DNA of 54,922 nt from an uncultured Bacillota bacterium (GCA_937862575.1 CALMFM010000084.1:1-54922), one strand, 5' to 3'. Counted from the stretch's first letter, positions 1-9,909 are shown. Translations and numbers: made by a program. Notes: generated by a model from the sequence alone, not told the origin.

Positions 1-492
1 TGGAAAATAGTTATGTTGCATAGAGGTCCATACGGCATGTCATATGATACCGCAAATGTCAGAGACAGTCTTGTTCCTGTTCTTGAAGAATGTGGCGTAG
101 ATTTAGTTTTGGCGGGACATGAACATCAATATTCGAGGGCAATATATTATGACGGTTCGATGATTAATTTCAGCCAAGCAAATAATTATCCTTATGGAAA
201 CATAACAATTACATCTGGTTTACCTACGCAATGGCACTTCAATAATTATTCAAGCAGTATAGGAATTACATACTTAACTTCAAATACTTCAGGAACAAAA
301 TTTTATGGAGAATCAAAGGATTCGGGATTACAAATGAATTTCGGTTTTATTGGAGAATATCCGATAATTCCAATCATTACGATAACTGAAAATAAAATTG
401 AAGTAATATCTTATGCAATAATCAAAGAATCGGGATTAAGCATTATCCCGACCGGGGTAGAAATATTAGAGGAATTCACAATTATAAATTAA
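1..492 (+). CDS. Metallophosphoesterase / purple acid phosphatase-like protein, C-terminal part (5' truncated by window edge)
   Basis: Frame open from base 1 (W K I V M L H R G P Y G); HRGPYG and GHEHQYSRA motifs typical of calcineurin-like phosphoesterases. Confidence 0.75.
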   Translation, partial: WKIVMLHRGPYGMSYDTANVRDSLVPVLEECGVDLVLAGHEHQYSRAIYYDGSMINFSQANNYPYGNITITSGLPTQWHFNNYSSSIGITYLTSNTSGTKFYGESKDSGLQMNFGFIGEYPIIPIITITENKIEVISYAIIKESGLSIIPTGVEILEEFTIIN

Positions 493-521
493 AAGCTGAG
501 AATTTTTCATCTCAGCTTTTC
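491..521. terminator. Bidirectional intrinsic terminator between convergent genes
   Basis: AAAAGCTGAGA-ATTTTTCA-TCTCAGCTTTT stem-loop followed by T-rich tract. Confidence 0.8.
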
Positions 522-529
522 TTTTTATC

Positions 530-1486
530 TTATTTAGGGTCTTTAAGTGCTTCAACTAGTCCGCTGGCAAAACCAACCACTCCTTGCAATTCGCTTGGAA
601 TGATAATCTTTGTCGCTTGACCGTTGGCGACGTTCTCCATCGCTTTGTAAGCTTCTAAAGTCAACACAGTTTTGTCTGCTTTGGCGGCTTTGATCAGTTC
701 AATACCTTTTGCGGTAGCTTCCTGAACATTAAGGATTGCTTGAGCGCGACCTTCAGCTTCTTTTATAGCGGCTTCTTTTTTACCTTCGGCTTCGCGGATT
801 GCGGCTTCTTTCTTACCTTCAGCTTCCAAGATTGCGGAAGCTTTCTTACCCTCGGCGATTAGAATCGATTCACGACGTTCACGTTCGGCACGCATCTGTT
901 TTTCCATTGCTTCGCGTATTTCTTTTGGCGGAATAATGTTTTTCAATTCAACACGATTAATCTTGATACCCCAAGGGTCGGTGGCTTCGTCAAGAATAAC
1001 ACGAAGTCTTTCATTAACGAGATCTCTTGAAGTCAATGTTTGGTCGAGTTCAAGTTCGCCAATAATATTACGCAGTGTAGTAGCTGTAAGTTGTTCAATC
1101 AACATACCAGGATTTTCTGCGCCATAAGTGTATTGTTTTGCGTCTGTGATTTGTAGGAAAACTACGGTGTCAATTTGCATTGTAACGTTATCTTTGGTAA
1201 TAACAGCTTGAGGCGGGAAGTCTAGTACTTGTTCCTTGAGCGTGATCTGATCGGTCACTCTGCCTCTGGCATTGTATGTTTTTTTGATTCTGTCGATGAA
1301 AGGTACCAGATAATGGAAACCAGCTGTCCACGTTTTCGCGTATTGTCCAAGTCTCTCAACGATATACTCGGTTGCTTGTGGAACGATTTTGATTCTTGAA
1401 CCCAAATAGATTACTATAATCACTAACAGTATAATGATTACAGCGATAGCTATCGGATTAATTGCTAGAAATAATGGCATTAACAT
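530..1486 (-). CDS. SPFH/band-7 (stomatin/QmcA-like) membrane protein
   Basis: N-terminal TM, VPQATEYIVERLGQYAKTWTAGFHYLVPFIDRI band-7 signature, EAEGKKEAAI coiled-coil repeats. Confidence 0.93.
   Translation of the reverse strand: MLMPLFLAINPIAIAVIIILLVIIVIYLGSRIKIVPQATEYIVERLGQYAKTWTAGFHYLVPFIDRIKKTYNARGRVTDQITLKEQVLDFPPQAVITKDNVTMQIDTVVFLQITDAKQYTYGAENPGMLIEQLTATTLRNIIGELELDQTLTSRDLVNERLRVILDEATDPWGIKINRVELKNIIPPKEIREAMEKQMRAERERRESILIAEGKKASAILEAEGKKEAAIREAEGKKEAAIKEAEGRAQAILNVQEATAKGIELIKAAKADKTVLTLEAYKAMENVANGQATKIIIPSELQGVVGFASGLVEALKDPK
735..866 (-). repeat. In-gene tandem repeats encoding EAEGKKEAAI-type units
   Basis: Protein segment EGKKASAILEAEGKKEAAIREAEGKKEAAIKEAEGRAQAIL. Confidence 0.7.
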
Positions 1487-1515
1487 AATATATTATCCTC
1501 CTAAAATTGTTTTTT

Positions 1516-2208
1516 TTAATTTGTATAATCCGCGCTAACGACTCTCATTCTGAGGAAGTAATCGCGGATAGTTGTTTTGTTTCTTGATACAGACATAAGA
1601 ATCATGTCAATAAGCAAAGATAACAGGATCAACAAGGCTCCGTAATACATATTAATTGCAAAAACTATAAGTATGAAGAAATATTTTAATACTACATCGT
1701 GGAAAAATACTTGTATTGGGTTCGGAGTACTCGTCTCTCCGGAACTGTTCATGATAACCAATTTCAGTCGTAACGCTCTTCTTCCCAAAGTCTTTCCTAA
1801 AGTGATTGAAGACATCAAAGTCAATAGAATTATAAGCCCTATGGAGAAGAAGTAAATAATTTCAACGAAATAAACAGTCAGCGATTCGCTGTATGGTTCG
1901 ATGTCGATTGTATTTTGAACTCTTAGCATTGATGCTTTCGCATTAAATTCCGCAAGAGCTGCGGCTTCTAAATCCGCATCACCATTCGCGGCAGCGACAT
2001 CGGCGTTGTAAGCAACTTGCAACTCTTCTAAATCATCATTATATGCATTAAGAATTTGTGTATAGATTGCGTATCTGTCATCAAAATAGTCAACCCTGTT
2101 TTGAAGCAGAGTTCTTCCTCCTAAAATGAAACCCAGATATACAACGAGAAAAACCAAGACAAAATCTACTAGGGCTGAGAAAAATCTTCTAAAAAAACCT
2201 ACTGTCAT
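1516..2208 (-). CDS. RDD family membrane protein with extended loop after TM1
   Basis: FFRRFFSALVDFVLVFLVVY start, TLGKTLGRRALRLKLV motif, several TM segments. Confidence 0.8.
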   Translation of the reverse strand: MTVGFFRRFFSALVDFVLVFLVVYLGFILGGRTLLQNRVDYFDDRYAIYTQILNAYNDDLEELQVAYNADVAAANGDADLEAAALAEFNAKASMLRVQNTIDIEPYSESLTVYFVEIIYFFSIGLIILLTLMSSITLGKTLGRRALRLKLVIMNSSGETSTPNPIQVFFHDVVLKYFFILIVFAINMYYGALLILLSLLIDMILMSVSRNKTTIRDYFLRMRVVSADYTN

Positions 2209-2651
2209 TATTGCTTCCTAACCACTAACTTAACGCCTTTGATTGCAAGGACGACCACTTTTTCGTTAGCTTCGATATTTTCATTGGATATGGCTGTCCA
2301 GATCTTACCTTCTATTTTGACTTCACCACGTTCGCCGTCTTTTATTTCTTTGACGCAGATGGCAGTCTTGCCTACAAGGCTGTCGGCATTTGTCTTAATT
2401 TCGTTTTTACGCATATGTTCCTTGAATAAAGGGCGTAAAACCAACAGTAGAGCTATTGAAGTCACAAGGAAAACAATCGATTGAACAAGAATGTCGTTCG
2501 AGAAAATCGATACTATAAGGGCGAAAAACGCACCAACAGAGAACCAAATGCTAGATAAATCCATAGTTCCCGCTTCAATAACTGCAGCAAGTATAATTAT
2601 TCCAAACCAAACCAATACCATAATAGTACCAGTGTCCATAGTTAGAAACAT
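2208..2651 (-). CDS. NfeD family protein
   Basis: Two to three TM segments then OB-fold-like C-terminus DSLVGKTAICVKEIKDGERGEVKIEGKIWTAIS; adjacent to SPFH gene as commonly seen. Confidence 0.88.
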   Translation of the reverse strand: MFLTMDTGTIMVLVWFGIIILAAVIEAGTMDLSSIWFSVGAFFALIVSIFSNDILVQSIVFLVTSIALLLVLRPLFKEHMRKNEIKTNADSLVGKTAICVKEIKDGERGEVKIEGKIWTAISNENIEANEKVVVLAIKGVKLVVRKQ

Positions 2652-2654
2652 AGT

Positions 2655-3041
2655 TTACACCTCTCTTTTATTTAAATCAATTATCAATGCTTCTTCTTTT
2701 TTATCCCAATATGCTTTGAATTTGTAGGACTGATGATGTTCTACATAAGTCAGGCCGGCCAATTGGGACACTTCCTTCAGAAACAACTTGTTACAGATTC
2801 TTGAATAACTGGATTTTACTGTAATGTTGTGTCTCTGTTCCTCGGGGATGTATCCGAGACTAATTACTTCTTTCGTCACTGGCTTGACAGCAATCATCTT
2901 TTTTTCTCTATCAAGACCCAGAAGGACGTTGTAGGCATTTTCGAAATAGGAAGTGGCGGATTTGTTCAAAGTTATGTTAGCTTCATACAAAGTCGCCAGT
3001 TCATCCAGTGGCTTTTTCGATGCCCAGACAAAGTTACCCAT
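2655..3041 (-). CDS. Hypothetical protein upstream of NfeD/RDD/SPFH genes
   Basis: 128-aa ORF, same strand and tightly spaced with nfeD. Confidence 0.65.
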   Translation of the reverse strand: MGNFVWASKKPLDELATLYEANITLNKSATSYFENAYNVLLGLDREKKMIAVKPVTKEVISLGYIPEEQRHNITVKSSYSRICNKLFLKEVSQLAGLTYVEHHQSYKFKAYWDKKEEALIIDLNKREV

Positions 3042-3192
3042 ATTTCAACCTCCATTATAATACAGATTTATGATATATTACATTATATCACTTGTCTTTG
3101 AAATTATCAAGAGATACCTGTAATTATTTTAGATTATTTTAAATTATTTCGCAAATTAATTTTTTCGTGTATAATAATATTAAGGTGAGATT

Positions 3193-4008
3193 ATGAACGA
3201 AGAAGTATATTCAGTTACGGTTTCAAAATCTTTGAACAAGCGGTTTAAAAGTGTTCTTCTAAATCGTTTTTTAAGGGCGATCGATAACTATAAGCTTATA
3301 GAAGAAAACGACAAAATATGTGTTGCGTTAAGTGGCGGGAAAGACTCTTTGGTTTTGGCCGCTTTATTTGAAGAATATAAGTTACATTACAATAAGAATA
3401 TAGAGGTTATATACTTAACAATGAATTCGGGATTCAAACCTGAATTCATGCAGAATCATATAGATAATTGTAAAAAGATTGGGATTGAAACAAAAGTTGT
3501 CGAATCCAAGGTATATGAGATAGCCAATAAGATGAGTCCCGAAGCGCCTTGTTTTCTTTGTGCAAGAATGAGGAGAGGCTTTTTGTACCAGCAAGCTAAA
3601 GATCTCGGCTGCAATAAATTAGCTTTAGGTCATCACTTTGACGATGCAATAGAAACAACCTTGATAAACATGTTTTATGCCGGAACCTTCAAAACCATGT
3701 TGCCAAAAGCGAAATCTAAGAACTTCGAAGGCATAGAATTAATTAGACCCATGTATCTAATTAAAGAAGCCGACATAAGAAGATTTGTGGCATATCATGA
3801 TATAACATTTTCATCTAAAGGGTGTGAGTTCCAAGATAGGAACGAAGACACCAAGAGAAAAGAAGTAAAGGCATTAATAGATCAGTTAAGAAAAACCTAC
3901 GAAAACATCGATATCAATATATTTAGAGCGGCCGAAAATATCAATCTCGAATCAGTATTGGGATATTTTGATGATGAAGAAACAGTAAGTTTTCTGGACA
4001 AATACTAA
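3193..4008 (+). CDS. TtcA-like PP-loop ATPase (tRNA 2-thiocytidine biosynthesis family)
   Basis: SGGKDSLVLAAL PP-loop; CFLCARMRRGFLY; LALGHHFDDAIETTLINMFY. Confidence 0.88.
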   Translation: MNEEVYSVTVSKSLNKRFKSVLLNRFLRAIDNYKLIEENDKICVALSGGKDSLVLAALFEEYKLHYNKNIEVIYLTMNSGFKPEFMQNHIDNCKKIGIETKVVESKVYEIANKMSPEAPCFLCARMRRGFLYQQAKDLGCNKLALGHHFDDAIETTLINMFYAGTFKTMLPKAKSKNFEGIELIRPMYLIKEADIRRFVAYHDITFSSKGCEFQDRNEDTKRKEVKALIDQLRKTYENIDINIFRAAENINLESVLGYFDDEETVSFLDKY

Positions 4009-4010
4009 CA

Positions 4011-4035
4011 AAAAGCGCCTTCAACAGGCGCTTTT
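4011..4035. terminator. Bidirectional intrinsic terminator
   Basis: AAAAGCGCCT-TCAAC-AGGCGCTTTT between convergent genes. Confidence 0.8.
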
Positions 4036-4044
4036 AAATTGAAA

Positions 4045-4060
4045 GGTTTCACATGAAACA
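4045..4060. promoter_or_regulatory. Candidate parS-like centromere site
   Basis: GGTTTCACATGAAACA versus consensus TGTTTCACGTGAAACA (14/16), intergenic between convergent genes. Confidence 0.45.
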
Positions 4061-5410
4061 TTATTTTCCAAGACAAAACTTTTTAAATAGTGTAGTTATC
4101 AAATCTTCAGAACAGTTTTCTCCGGTTATTTCACCCAAACTAGACCAAGCTTTTCTAAGGTCTATTTCAGCCATATCGATAGGCAAAGAAGATTCACAAG
4201 CCACCAGAGCGTCGGTTAAAGCTAATTTAGTCTCGTGTAATTTTGCGATATGCCTTGTATTGGATATCAATGTGTAGTTGTCTGACACCAAAGTTTCATC
4301 AATATATAATGACTTTACTTTTGAAGAAAGCATATCTAATCCCAAGTTGTTTTTGGCGGAGATGTTTATAATGGTTTCATTTTCGATATTGATTTTGTTG
4401 CCAAGGTCAATTTTATTTCCAATCAATATTCTTGTTTTATCTTTTGTCAAATTAAGTAAAGTTTGGTCTAAATCAGTTAAATGGTTGCTTTGATCTAGAA
4501 CCAATAATACCAGACTTGACTGATTGATTGCTTTAATGGTGCGTTCGATTCCAATCTTCTCAACTAAATCATCGGTATCTCTGATTCCGGCAGTGTCTAT
4601 TAATTTTAAGATGATTCCGTCGAGATTAAGTTCAGCTTCGATCAAATCTCTTGTCGTACCTGAGATTTCTGTCACTATTGCTTTGTCTTCTTTAAGTAAA
4701 GAGTTCAATAAGCTTGACTTGCCAACATTTGGTTTGCCAACTATAACAGTTCTAATGCCATCGCGAATTATTTGCCCGGTATTAGCTTCGCGGAGAATAC
4801 GATCGATTTTTTCAATTAGATTTGTCACTTTCGGTATAACAATTTCCGATGTCAATTGCTCAATGTCATCATATTCGGGATAATCAATGTTTACCTCTAT
4901 GTTTGCAACAATTTCCAACACATCATTTCGCAAACCATTGATCAACCGATGAACATCGCCATTTAATTGGCTGTTGGCTATTGATAATTGATGGTCGGTT
5001 TTAGCATTTACCATATCCATTATGCTTTCGGCCTCTGTGAGATCTAATCGCCCATTAAGATAAGCTCTTTTTGTAAATTCACCATTTTCTGCCAGTCTAG
5101 CACCGTTGCTTATCAATAATTTAAGTATTTGATTTGCGATGTAATTTCCACCATGAGAAGATATTTCAATAACATCCTCTGCAGTAAATGATTTAGGTGC
5201 GCGATATAGAAAAAGAATCACTTCATCAATGATTTTACCTTGGTCATGAACGTGACCATATTTAATTGTATGAGAATCGGCTTTTTCCAAATCAGGACCT
5301 TGGAATATTCGGTTTACGATAGAGAAAGCCTCATCGCCGGAGACTCGAATGATGTTTATGGCGCTTATGCCATCAGCTGTAGTCTTGGCAACTATAGTAT
5401 CGAATATCAT
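4061..5410 (-). CDS. mnmE: tRNA uridine-5-carboxymethylaminomethyl(34) synthesis GTPase MnmE
   Basis: MIFDTIVAKTT start, GKPNVGKSSLLNSLL G-domain, C-terminal EITGENCSEDLITTLFKKFCLGK; ORF track start at 5464 is probably too far upstream. Confidence 0.95.
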   Translation of the reverse strand: MIFDTIVAKTTADGISAINIIRVSGDEAFSIVNRIFQGPDLEKADSHTIKYGHVHDQGKIIDEVILFLYRAPKSFTAEDVIEISSHGGNYIANQILKLLISNGARLAENGEFTKRAYLNGRLDLTEAESIMDMVNAKTDHQLSIANSQLNGDVHRLINGLRNDVLEIVANIEVNIDYPEYDDIEQLTSEIVIPKVTNLIEKIDRILREANTGQIIRDGIRTVIVGKPNVGKSSLLNSLLKEDKAIVTEISGTTRDLIEAELNLDGIILKLIDTAGIRDTDDLVEKIGIERTIKAINQSSLVLLVLDQSNHLTDLDQTLLNLTKDKTRILIGNKIDLGNKINIENETIINISAKNNLGLDMLSSKVKSLYIDETLVSDNYTLISNTRHIAKLHETKLALTDALVACESSLPIDMAEIDLRKAWSSLGEITGENCSEDLITTLFKKFCLGK

Positions 5411-5492
5411 ATTTTTCACCAATAATATTTTATCATATTTAAGGGAAAATATTGTATAATACATTGTATAATACTTTTTAAGGCGGTAAATT

Positions 5493-5975
5493 ATGAAAAC
5501 AGCAAAAAAACCATTTAAATTCTATTTCATCATTTTCATATTCTCAGTAGTGTTAGTTGGAGGATATACAATATACATGATGGCATTCAAAGACGCGACG
5601 GTAGCGGACCTTTATCCTTTATGGCTGATGCCATTGATTTTTACCGGATTTTACTATGGTAGTGATGTATTGATGGACAAGATAATGAGAAGAAAGAAGA
5701 AAGTTAACTACGAATCGAAATTTCTTGATGCTATTAGTGTAAGAATGAGAGAATCTAACGAATTTATCATAGAAGAATTCCGCAAATTGCAAAACAGCAA
5801 AGTATTTCAAGACGATTTAAAAAAAGCTTACCAGCTATTTCAAAATGGAGAAACAGAAGGGTTTGGAATTGATAGACTAGAAAAAAAATATCGAACCGGA
5901 ACCTTAGAAAACAGAGCAATGAAACATGTGGTAGAGTATTTAAAAGAAAACAAAAAAATACCTGAAAACGAATAG
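5493..5975 (+). CDS. Hypothetical membrane protein (two TM segments)
   Basis: 160-aa ORF with hydrophobic N-terminus and helical C-terminus. Confidence 0.65.
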   Translation: MKTAKKPFKFYFIIFIFSVVLVGGYTIYMMAFKDATVADLYPLWLMPLIFTGFYYGSDVLMDKIMRRKKKVNYESKFLDAISVRMRESNEFIIEEFRKLQNSKVFQDDLKKAYQLFQNGETEGFGIDRLEKKYRTGTLENRAMKHVVEYLKENKKIPENE

Positions 5976-6025
5976 GAAAAAGCCCTGAAATTTGGTATAA
6001 TATTCATATAGGAGAATCGTTGTAT

Positions 6026-6748
6026 ATGAAATGTAGTGGCCAAATAATCAGCAAGGGAATCGCATATGGTAAAGCTAGATTTTTGACTTCTAAGGACATC
6101 AAAATCGGAATTACATATAACGGCGACCAAACAAAGATCTTTGTAGAATCAGTTAAAAAAGTTTCCAAAGATATCGAGCAAAAAATATTAGATTCAAAGA
6201 ACATTTATGACAATCGAATAGCTGAAATTTTTGAATCACATCTTTATATAGTCAATGATCCAATTCTTATACAAGAGACGACAAAGTTTATTGATGCAGG
6301 TAAAACAGCCTATGAAGCGTATAGTAAAGCTGTTGAGAACGTTCTAAAAACATTCGCAAAAATTGATAATGAATATATGTTGGGAAGAATCGTTGACATT
6401 ATAGACGCAACGGATCAAGTCAAATCGGTTATGATTGGAAAAACAAAAACAGTAATTGATTTTGCTGAAGACACGATATTGATTCTCAGAAATTTAAAAC
6501 CCAGTATTATATATTCTCTTCCAGAACATGAAATAAAAGGATTTATATCTGATGCGGGGTTCTATACCCAACATTCAGGAATCATTGCTCGCGAAATTCA
6601 TATTCCCGGGATGGTTTGCCCAGGAATATTTGAACGATTAAGCGAAGGAGATTTTGTTATAGTGGATTCGATTGACGGAAACATAGTGATCAATCCCGAC
6701 GAAAGTACCATACAAGAATATAAGAGGAGGTTATCCCATGAGCTATAA
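6026..6748 (+). CDS. Stand-alone PTS enzyme I N-terminal/PEP-utilizing mobile domain protein
   Basis: SGQIISKGIAYGKA start, helical HPr-binding-like insert, phosphohistidine motif YTQHSGIIAREIHIPGMV; no C-terminal PEP-binding barrel. Alternative TTG start at 6020. Confidence 0.75.
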   Translation: MKCSGQIISKGIAYGKARFLTSKDIKIGITYNGDQTKIFVESVKKVSKDIEQKILDSKNIYDNRIAEIFESHLYIVNDPILIQETTKFIDAGKTAYEAYSKAVENVLKTFAKIDNEYMLGRIVDIIDATDQVKSVMIGKTKTVIDFAEDTILILRNLKPSIIYSLPEHEIKGFISDAGFYTQHSGIIAREIHIPGMVCPGIFERLSEGDFVIVDSIDGNIVINPDESTIQEYKRRLSHEL

Positions 6749-8585
6749 AGCACTTTATAGAATATATCGTCCGCAAGATTTTAATGAAGTTGCGGGACAA
6801 ACTCATATAACCACAACATTAAAAAATGCATTGGCTAACGATAAAGTGGCTCATGCATATTTGTTTAGCGGGCCAAGAGGAACCGGAAAAACTTCCATAG
6901 CTAAAATATTTGCCAAAGCAATCAATTGTGTTCATGCTCCGATAGATAATCCTTGTAACGAGTGTGAGAATTGTTTAGGGATTCAAAATGGGACAATAAG
7001 CGATATAATTGAAATCGACGCCGCCAGCAATAATGGCGTTGATGAAATAAGAGAGATAAGAGACAAGGTTAAATATCTACCTGGATATGTAAAATATAAA
7101 GTCTATATTATCGATGAAGTTCACATGCTAAGTACGGGAGCCTTTAACGCTTTATTAAAAACATTGGAAGAACCACCTTCACATGTAATCTTTATTTTAT
7201 GTACAACGGAACCTCAAAAAATTCCGCTAACAATTCATTCTCGATGCCAAAGATTTGACTTCAAAGCAATAACAACAAAAGATATAATTTCCAAACTCAA
7301 TGAAATAATAACAAAGGAAAATATCAGCATCGACAAAAACGCTTTGCAACAGATAGCGTTATATGCAGAAGGTGGGTTGAGGGATGCCATTAGCATGCTT
7401 GACCAAGCCAGAGCATATAGTCCAGAACACATAAGCGAAGAGGATGTCAATCAAATCACAGGATCCGTATCTTTGGATATGCAGATAAAACTGGCAGAAG
7501 GCTTAATTCAGGGAAATTCCACGAAATCAATTGAAATATTGAACTCATTGATAGCCGAAGGTAAAGAGGTTAGAAAAATTACTTATAACCTTATAGAATT
7601 CTTTAGAGACATATTGATGATGAGGAATCTACAACAATTAGACGAGAACAATCCAATGTATCAAAACGAGTTGTTTGTACACCTTTCAAAATCTGTCAGT
7701 AATCGTAGAACTTTCTATATTTTGGATATTTTAAACAAAGTTTTCAATGAAATTAAATGGAGTAATAACCCGAAGATTTATTTGGAGTTAGCCTTTATAA
7801 AAATCACGGATAACGAGTTTAGCGGCGAGTCAAATCTGATATCTCAGATGGATGATCTTGAAAAAAGAATAGTAGAAATCGAAAAAATAAAAGATAATTT
7901 AAACGCGCTAAATTATGCCGCTTCTGAGTTAAAAATAAAAGAAATAATCAGCGAGGAAACAAGCGAACCGTGCGATGAAGATGAAGACGTTCTTGAAAAC
8001 ATAGAAATTGAAAACGAAGAAGAGGTCTTCACCCCTCCGGTGAATGAAGTCGAAGAGATTGAAAAGAAACTATGCAATGATCTCGACAACACCTATTCAA
8101 TTAACTTTGTTGAGGCGGTTCTCAACAACGCAAACAAAGACGATAAGAACCGTTTGATCAACGATTGGAATCGACTAAGAAGAAGTGCGACTACCAACGA
8201 AGAAAAGCACATTGCTGAGATAATGGAAACTGGTAAAATAGTCGCAAGCGCGGTTGACCGCATAATTATCTCCTTTCCTAGCGCAACAATCTGTAATCAA
8301 CTCATGGCTCCTAACAACAAGACCATTGCTAAGGATGTGTTGAGAAATCTTTATTCAAGAGATATGGATTTCATGGCTTTACCAGATGACGTTTTTGAGG
8401 ATATTACCAAAGAGTTCATCGAATTATGGAAGCGTGGAAATAAGTATATCAAACTTACAAAAATTACTTGCGAAGGACTCAAGGATGTCTCAGGCGAGGA
8501 CAAGCAAGAAGTTAGCGAATCAAAACCTAAAATAGTATCGGACGCCATTAATCTTTTTGGAGATATAGTGGTTGTCAAGAAGTAG
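6738..8585 (+). CDS. dnaX: DNA polymerase III subunit gamma/tau
   Basis: YRPQDFNEVAGQTHI, GPRGTGKTSIAKIFAKAINC, zinc-binding Cys cluster, DEVHMLSTGAFNALLKTLEEPP. Confidence 0.97.
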   Translation: MSYKALYRIYRPQDFNEVAGQTHITTTLKNALANDKVAHAYLFSGPRGTGKTSIAKIFAKAINCVHAPIDNPCNECENCLGIQNGTISDIIEIDAASNNGVDEIREIRDKVKYLPGYVKYKVYIIDEVHMLSTGAFNALLKTLEEPPSHVIFILCTTEPQKIPLTIHSRCQRFDFKAITTKDIISKLNEIITKENISIDKNALQQIALYAEGGLRDAISMLDQARAYSPEHISEEDVNQITGSVSLDMQIKLAEGLIQGNSTKSIEILNSLIAEGKEVRKITYNLIEFFRDILMMRNLQQLDENNPMYQNELFVHLSKSVSNRRTFYILDILNKVFNEIKWSNNPKIYLELAFIKITDNEFSGESNLISQMDDLEKRIVEIEKIKDNLNALNYAASELKIKEIISEETSEPCDEDEDVLENIEIENEEEVFTPPVNEVEEIEKKLCNDLDNTYSINFVEAVLNNANKDDKNRLINDWNRLRRSATTNEEKHIAEIMETGKIVASAVDRIIISFPSATICNQLMAPNNKTIAKDVLRNLYSRDMDFMALPDDVFEDITKEFIELWKRGNKYIKLTKITCEGLKDVSGEDKQEVSESKPKIVSDAINLFGDIVVVKK

Positions 8586-8595
8586 GAGGCTTAAA

Positions 8596-8904
8596 ATGAT
8601 TAATCCGCAAATGTTGAAACAAATTAAGAAAATGCAAGAAGATATAAAACGTGTTCAAGCGGAAATCAACGCATCGACTTTTTATGGTCATGCCGGGGGA
8701 TCGGTTGTAAAAGTTGCAGTAAAAGGGACTAAAAAAATCGAGTCATTGGAAATCAAAAAAGACGAAATAGACCTTGATGATATCGAGATGCTTCAAGACC
8801 TTATTGTTGCCGCAATCAATGATGCTTTTTCAAAAGTTGATAAAGAATTGGAAGAAACACTTGGTTCGATAACTCAAGGAATGCATATTCCGGGGATGTT
8901 CTGA
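8596..8904 (+). CDS. YbaB/EbfC family nucleoid-associated protein
   Basis: MLKQIKKMQEDIKRVQAEI and C-terminal TQGMHIPGMF; located between dnaX and recR. Confidence 0.93.
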   Translation: MINPQMLKQIKKMQEDIKRVQAEINASTFYGHAGGSVVKVAVKGTKKIESLEIKKDEIDLDDIEMLQDLIVAAINDAFSKVDKELEETLGSITQGMHIPGMF

Positions 8905-9503
8905 TGACTTTGCCAAAAGCGATCGAAGACCTTATTGCGGAGTTTATGAAATATCCTGGTATCGGAAGAAAAACCGCAGAAAGATATGCGCTTTTCACCA
9001 TAAATAATCTTACAAAAGAAGACGCCGCAATCTTTAGCGAAGCATTGAATAATGTTAAGACGCATATTCATCACTGCCCTATTTGCGGACACTTGACTGA
9101 CAGAGAAAAATGTGACATATGCGAAAATGAAACCAGAGATCATTCCATAATAATGGTCGTTGAATCACCAAAGGACGTTTTTTCGATTGAAAAAGCCGGC
9201 GAATATAAAGGCTATTATCATGTTTTGAATGGAGTAATATCACCAATAGATGGCGTTGGCCCCGATGATATCAATTTATCATCTCTTTGGCCTCGGATTG
9301 TAAATGATAACGTAAAAGAGCTTATAATCGCAACATCATCAACTCAAGAAGGCGAGACAACGGCGCTATACATTAAACGAATCATGAAAGATTTGGATGT
9401 TGCGGTAACTAGAATTGGTTACGGTGTGCCTGTTGGGTTGAATTTAGAATACGCGGACGACCTAACTTTGTCAAAAGCTATTGAAAATAGAAGAAAAATG
9501 TAA
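8904..9503 (+). CDS. recR: Recombination protein RecR
   Basis: KYPGIGRKTAERYA, C4 zinc finger CPICGHLTDREKCDIC, Toprim region; ATG overlaps upstream TGA. Confidence 0.96.
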   Translation: MTLPKAIEDLIAEFMKYPGIGRKTAERYALFTINNLTKEDAAIFSEALNNVKTHIHHCPICGHLTDREKCDICENETRDHSIIMVVESPKDVFSIEKAGEYKGYYHVLNGVISPIDGVGPDDINLSSLWPRIVNDNVKELIIATSSTQEGETTALYIKRIMKDLDVAVTRIGYGVPVGLNLEYADDLTLSKAIENRRKM

Positions 9504-9603
9504 GCCACATTAGATGTTAAAAAAAATTTTAAGAATTGATAACTCATTCGATATTATTATGGTATAATAATATGGAAACTATAAGTTTTGAAGGAGGGTT
9601 AAC

Positions 9604-9909
9604 ATGTTATTTTATACCTTGGCAGAAGCTAATATCATCGATCAAATTTTAGGGTATGTTGATCAGGGTCTAGACTTCATTGCTGGTCAAGCAACATGGC
9701 TACAACTAGTAATTTACGCCTTTATAGCGATTTTTATACTTGTCGGATTCTTTATTTTCATTAAGAAATTCATCAAAGTATTTATAGTATTAGCCATCCT
9801 CGGAGGAGGAGTCTATTATCTTTGGACCCAAACTTCCGTTTTGGATTTCATTAAAGAATTTATTAATGGATTCAGTGCTTTCATAACAAGCACATCTCTT
9901 TGGCTGTAA
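9604..9909 (+). CDS. Small hypothetical membrane protein
   Basis: 101-aa hydrophobic ORF with SD GGAGGG. Confidence 0.6.
   Translation: MLFYTLAEANIIDQILGYVDQGLDFIAGQATWLQLVIYAFIAIFILVGFFIFIKKFIKVFIVLAILGGGVYYLWTQTSVLDFIKEFINGFSAFITSTSLWL

Noticed and set aside
936-2727. Plus-strand ORFs opposite the SPFH/RDD/NfeD genes
   Set aside because: Antisense to well-supported genes, no convincing SD or domain motifs.
7860-7867. A-run in dnaX (GAAAAAAG) as a programmed -1 frameshift site
   Set aside because: Zero-frame codons are GAA AAA AGA, so the A_AAA_AAG slippery register is not in frame, and I saw no obvious downstream stimulatory hairpin.
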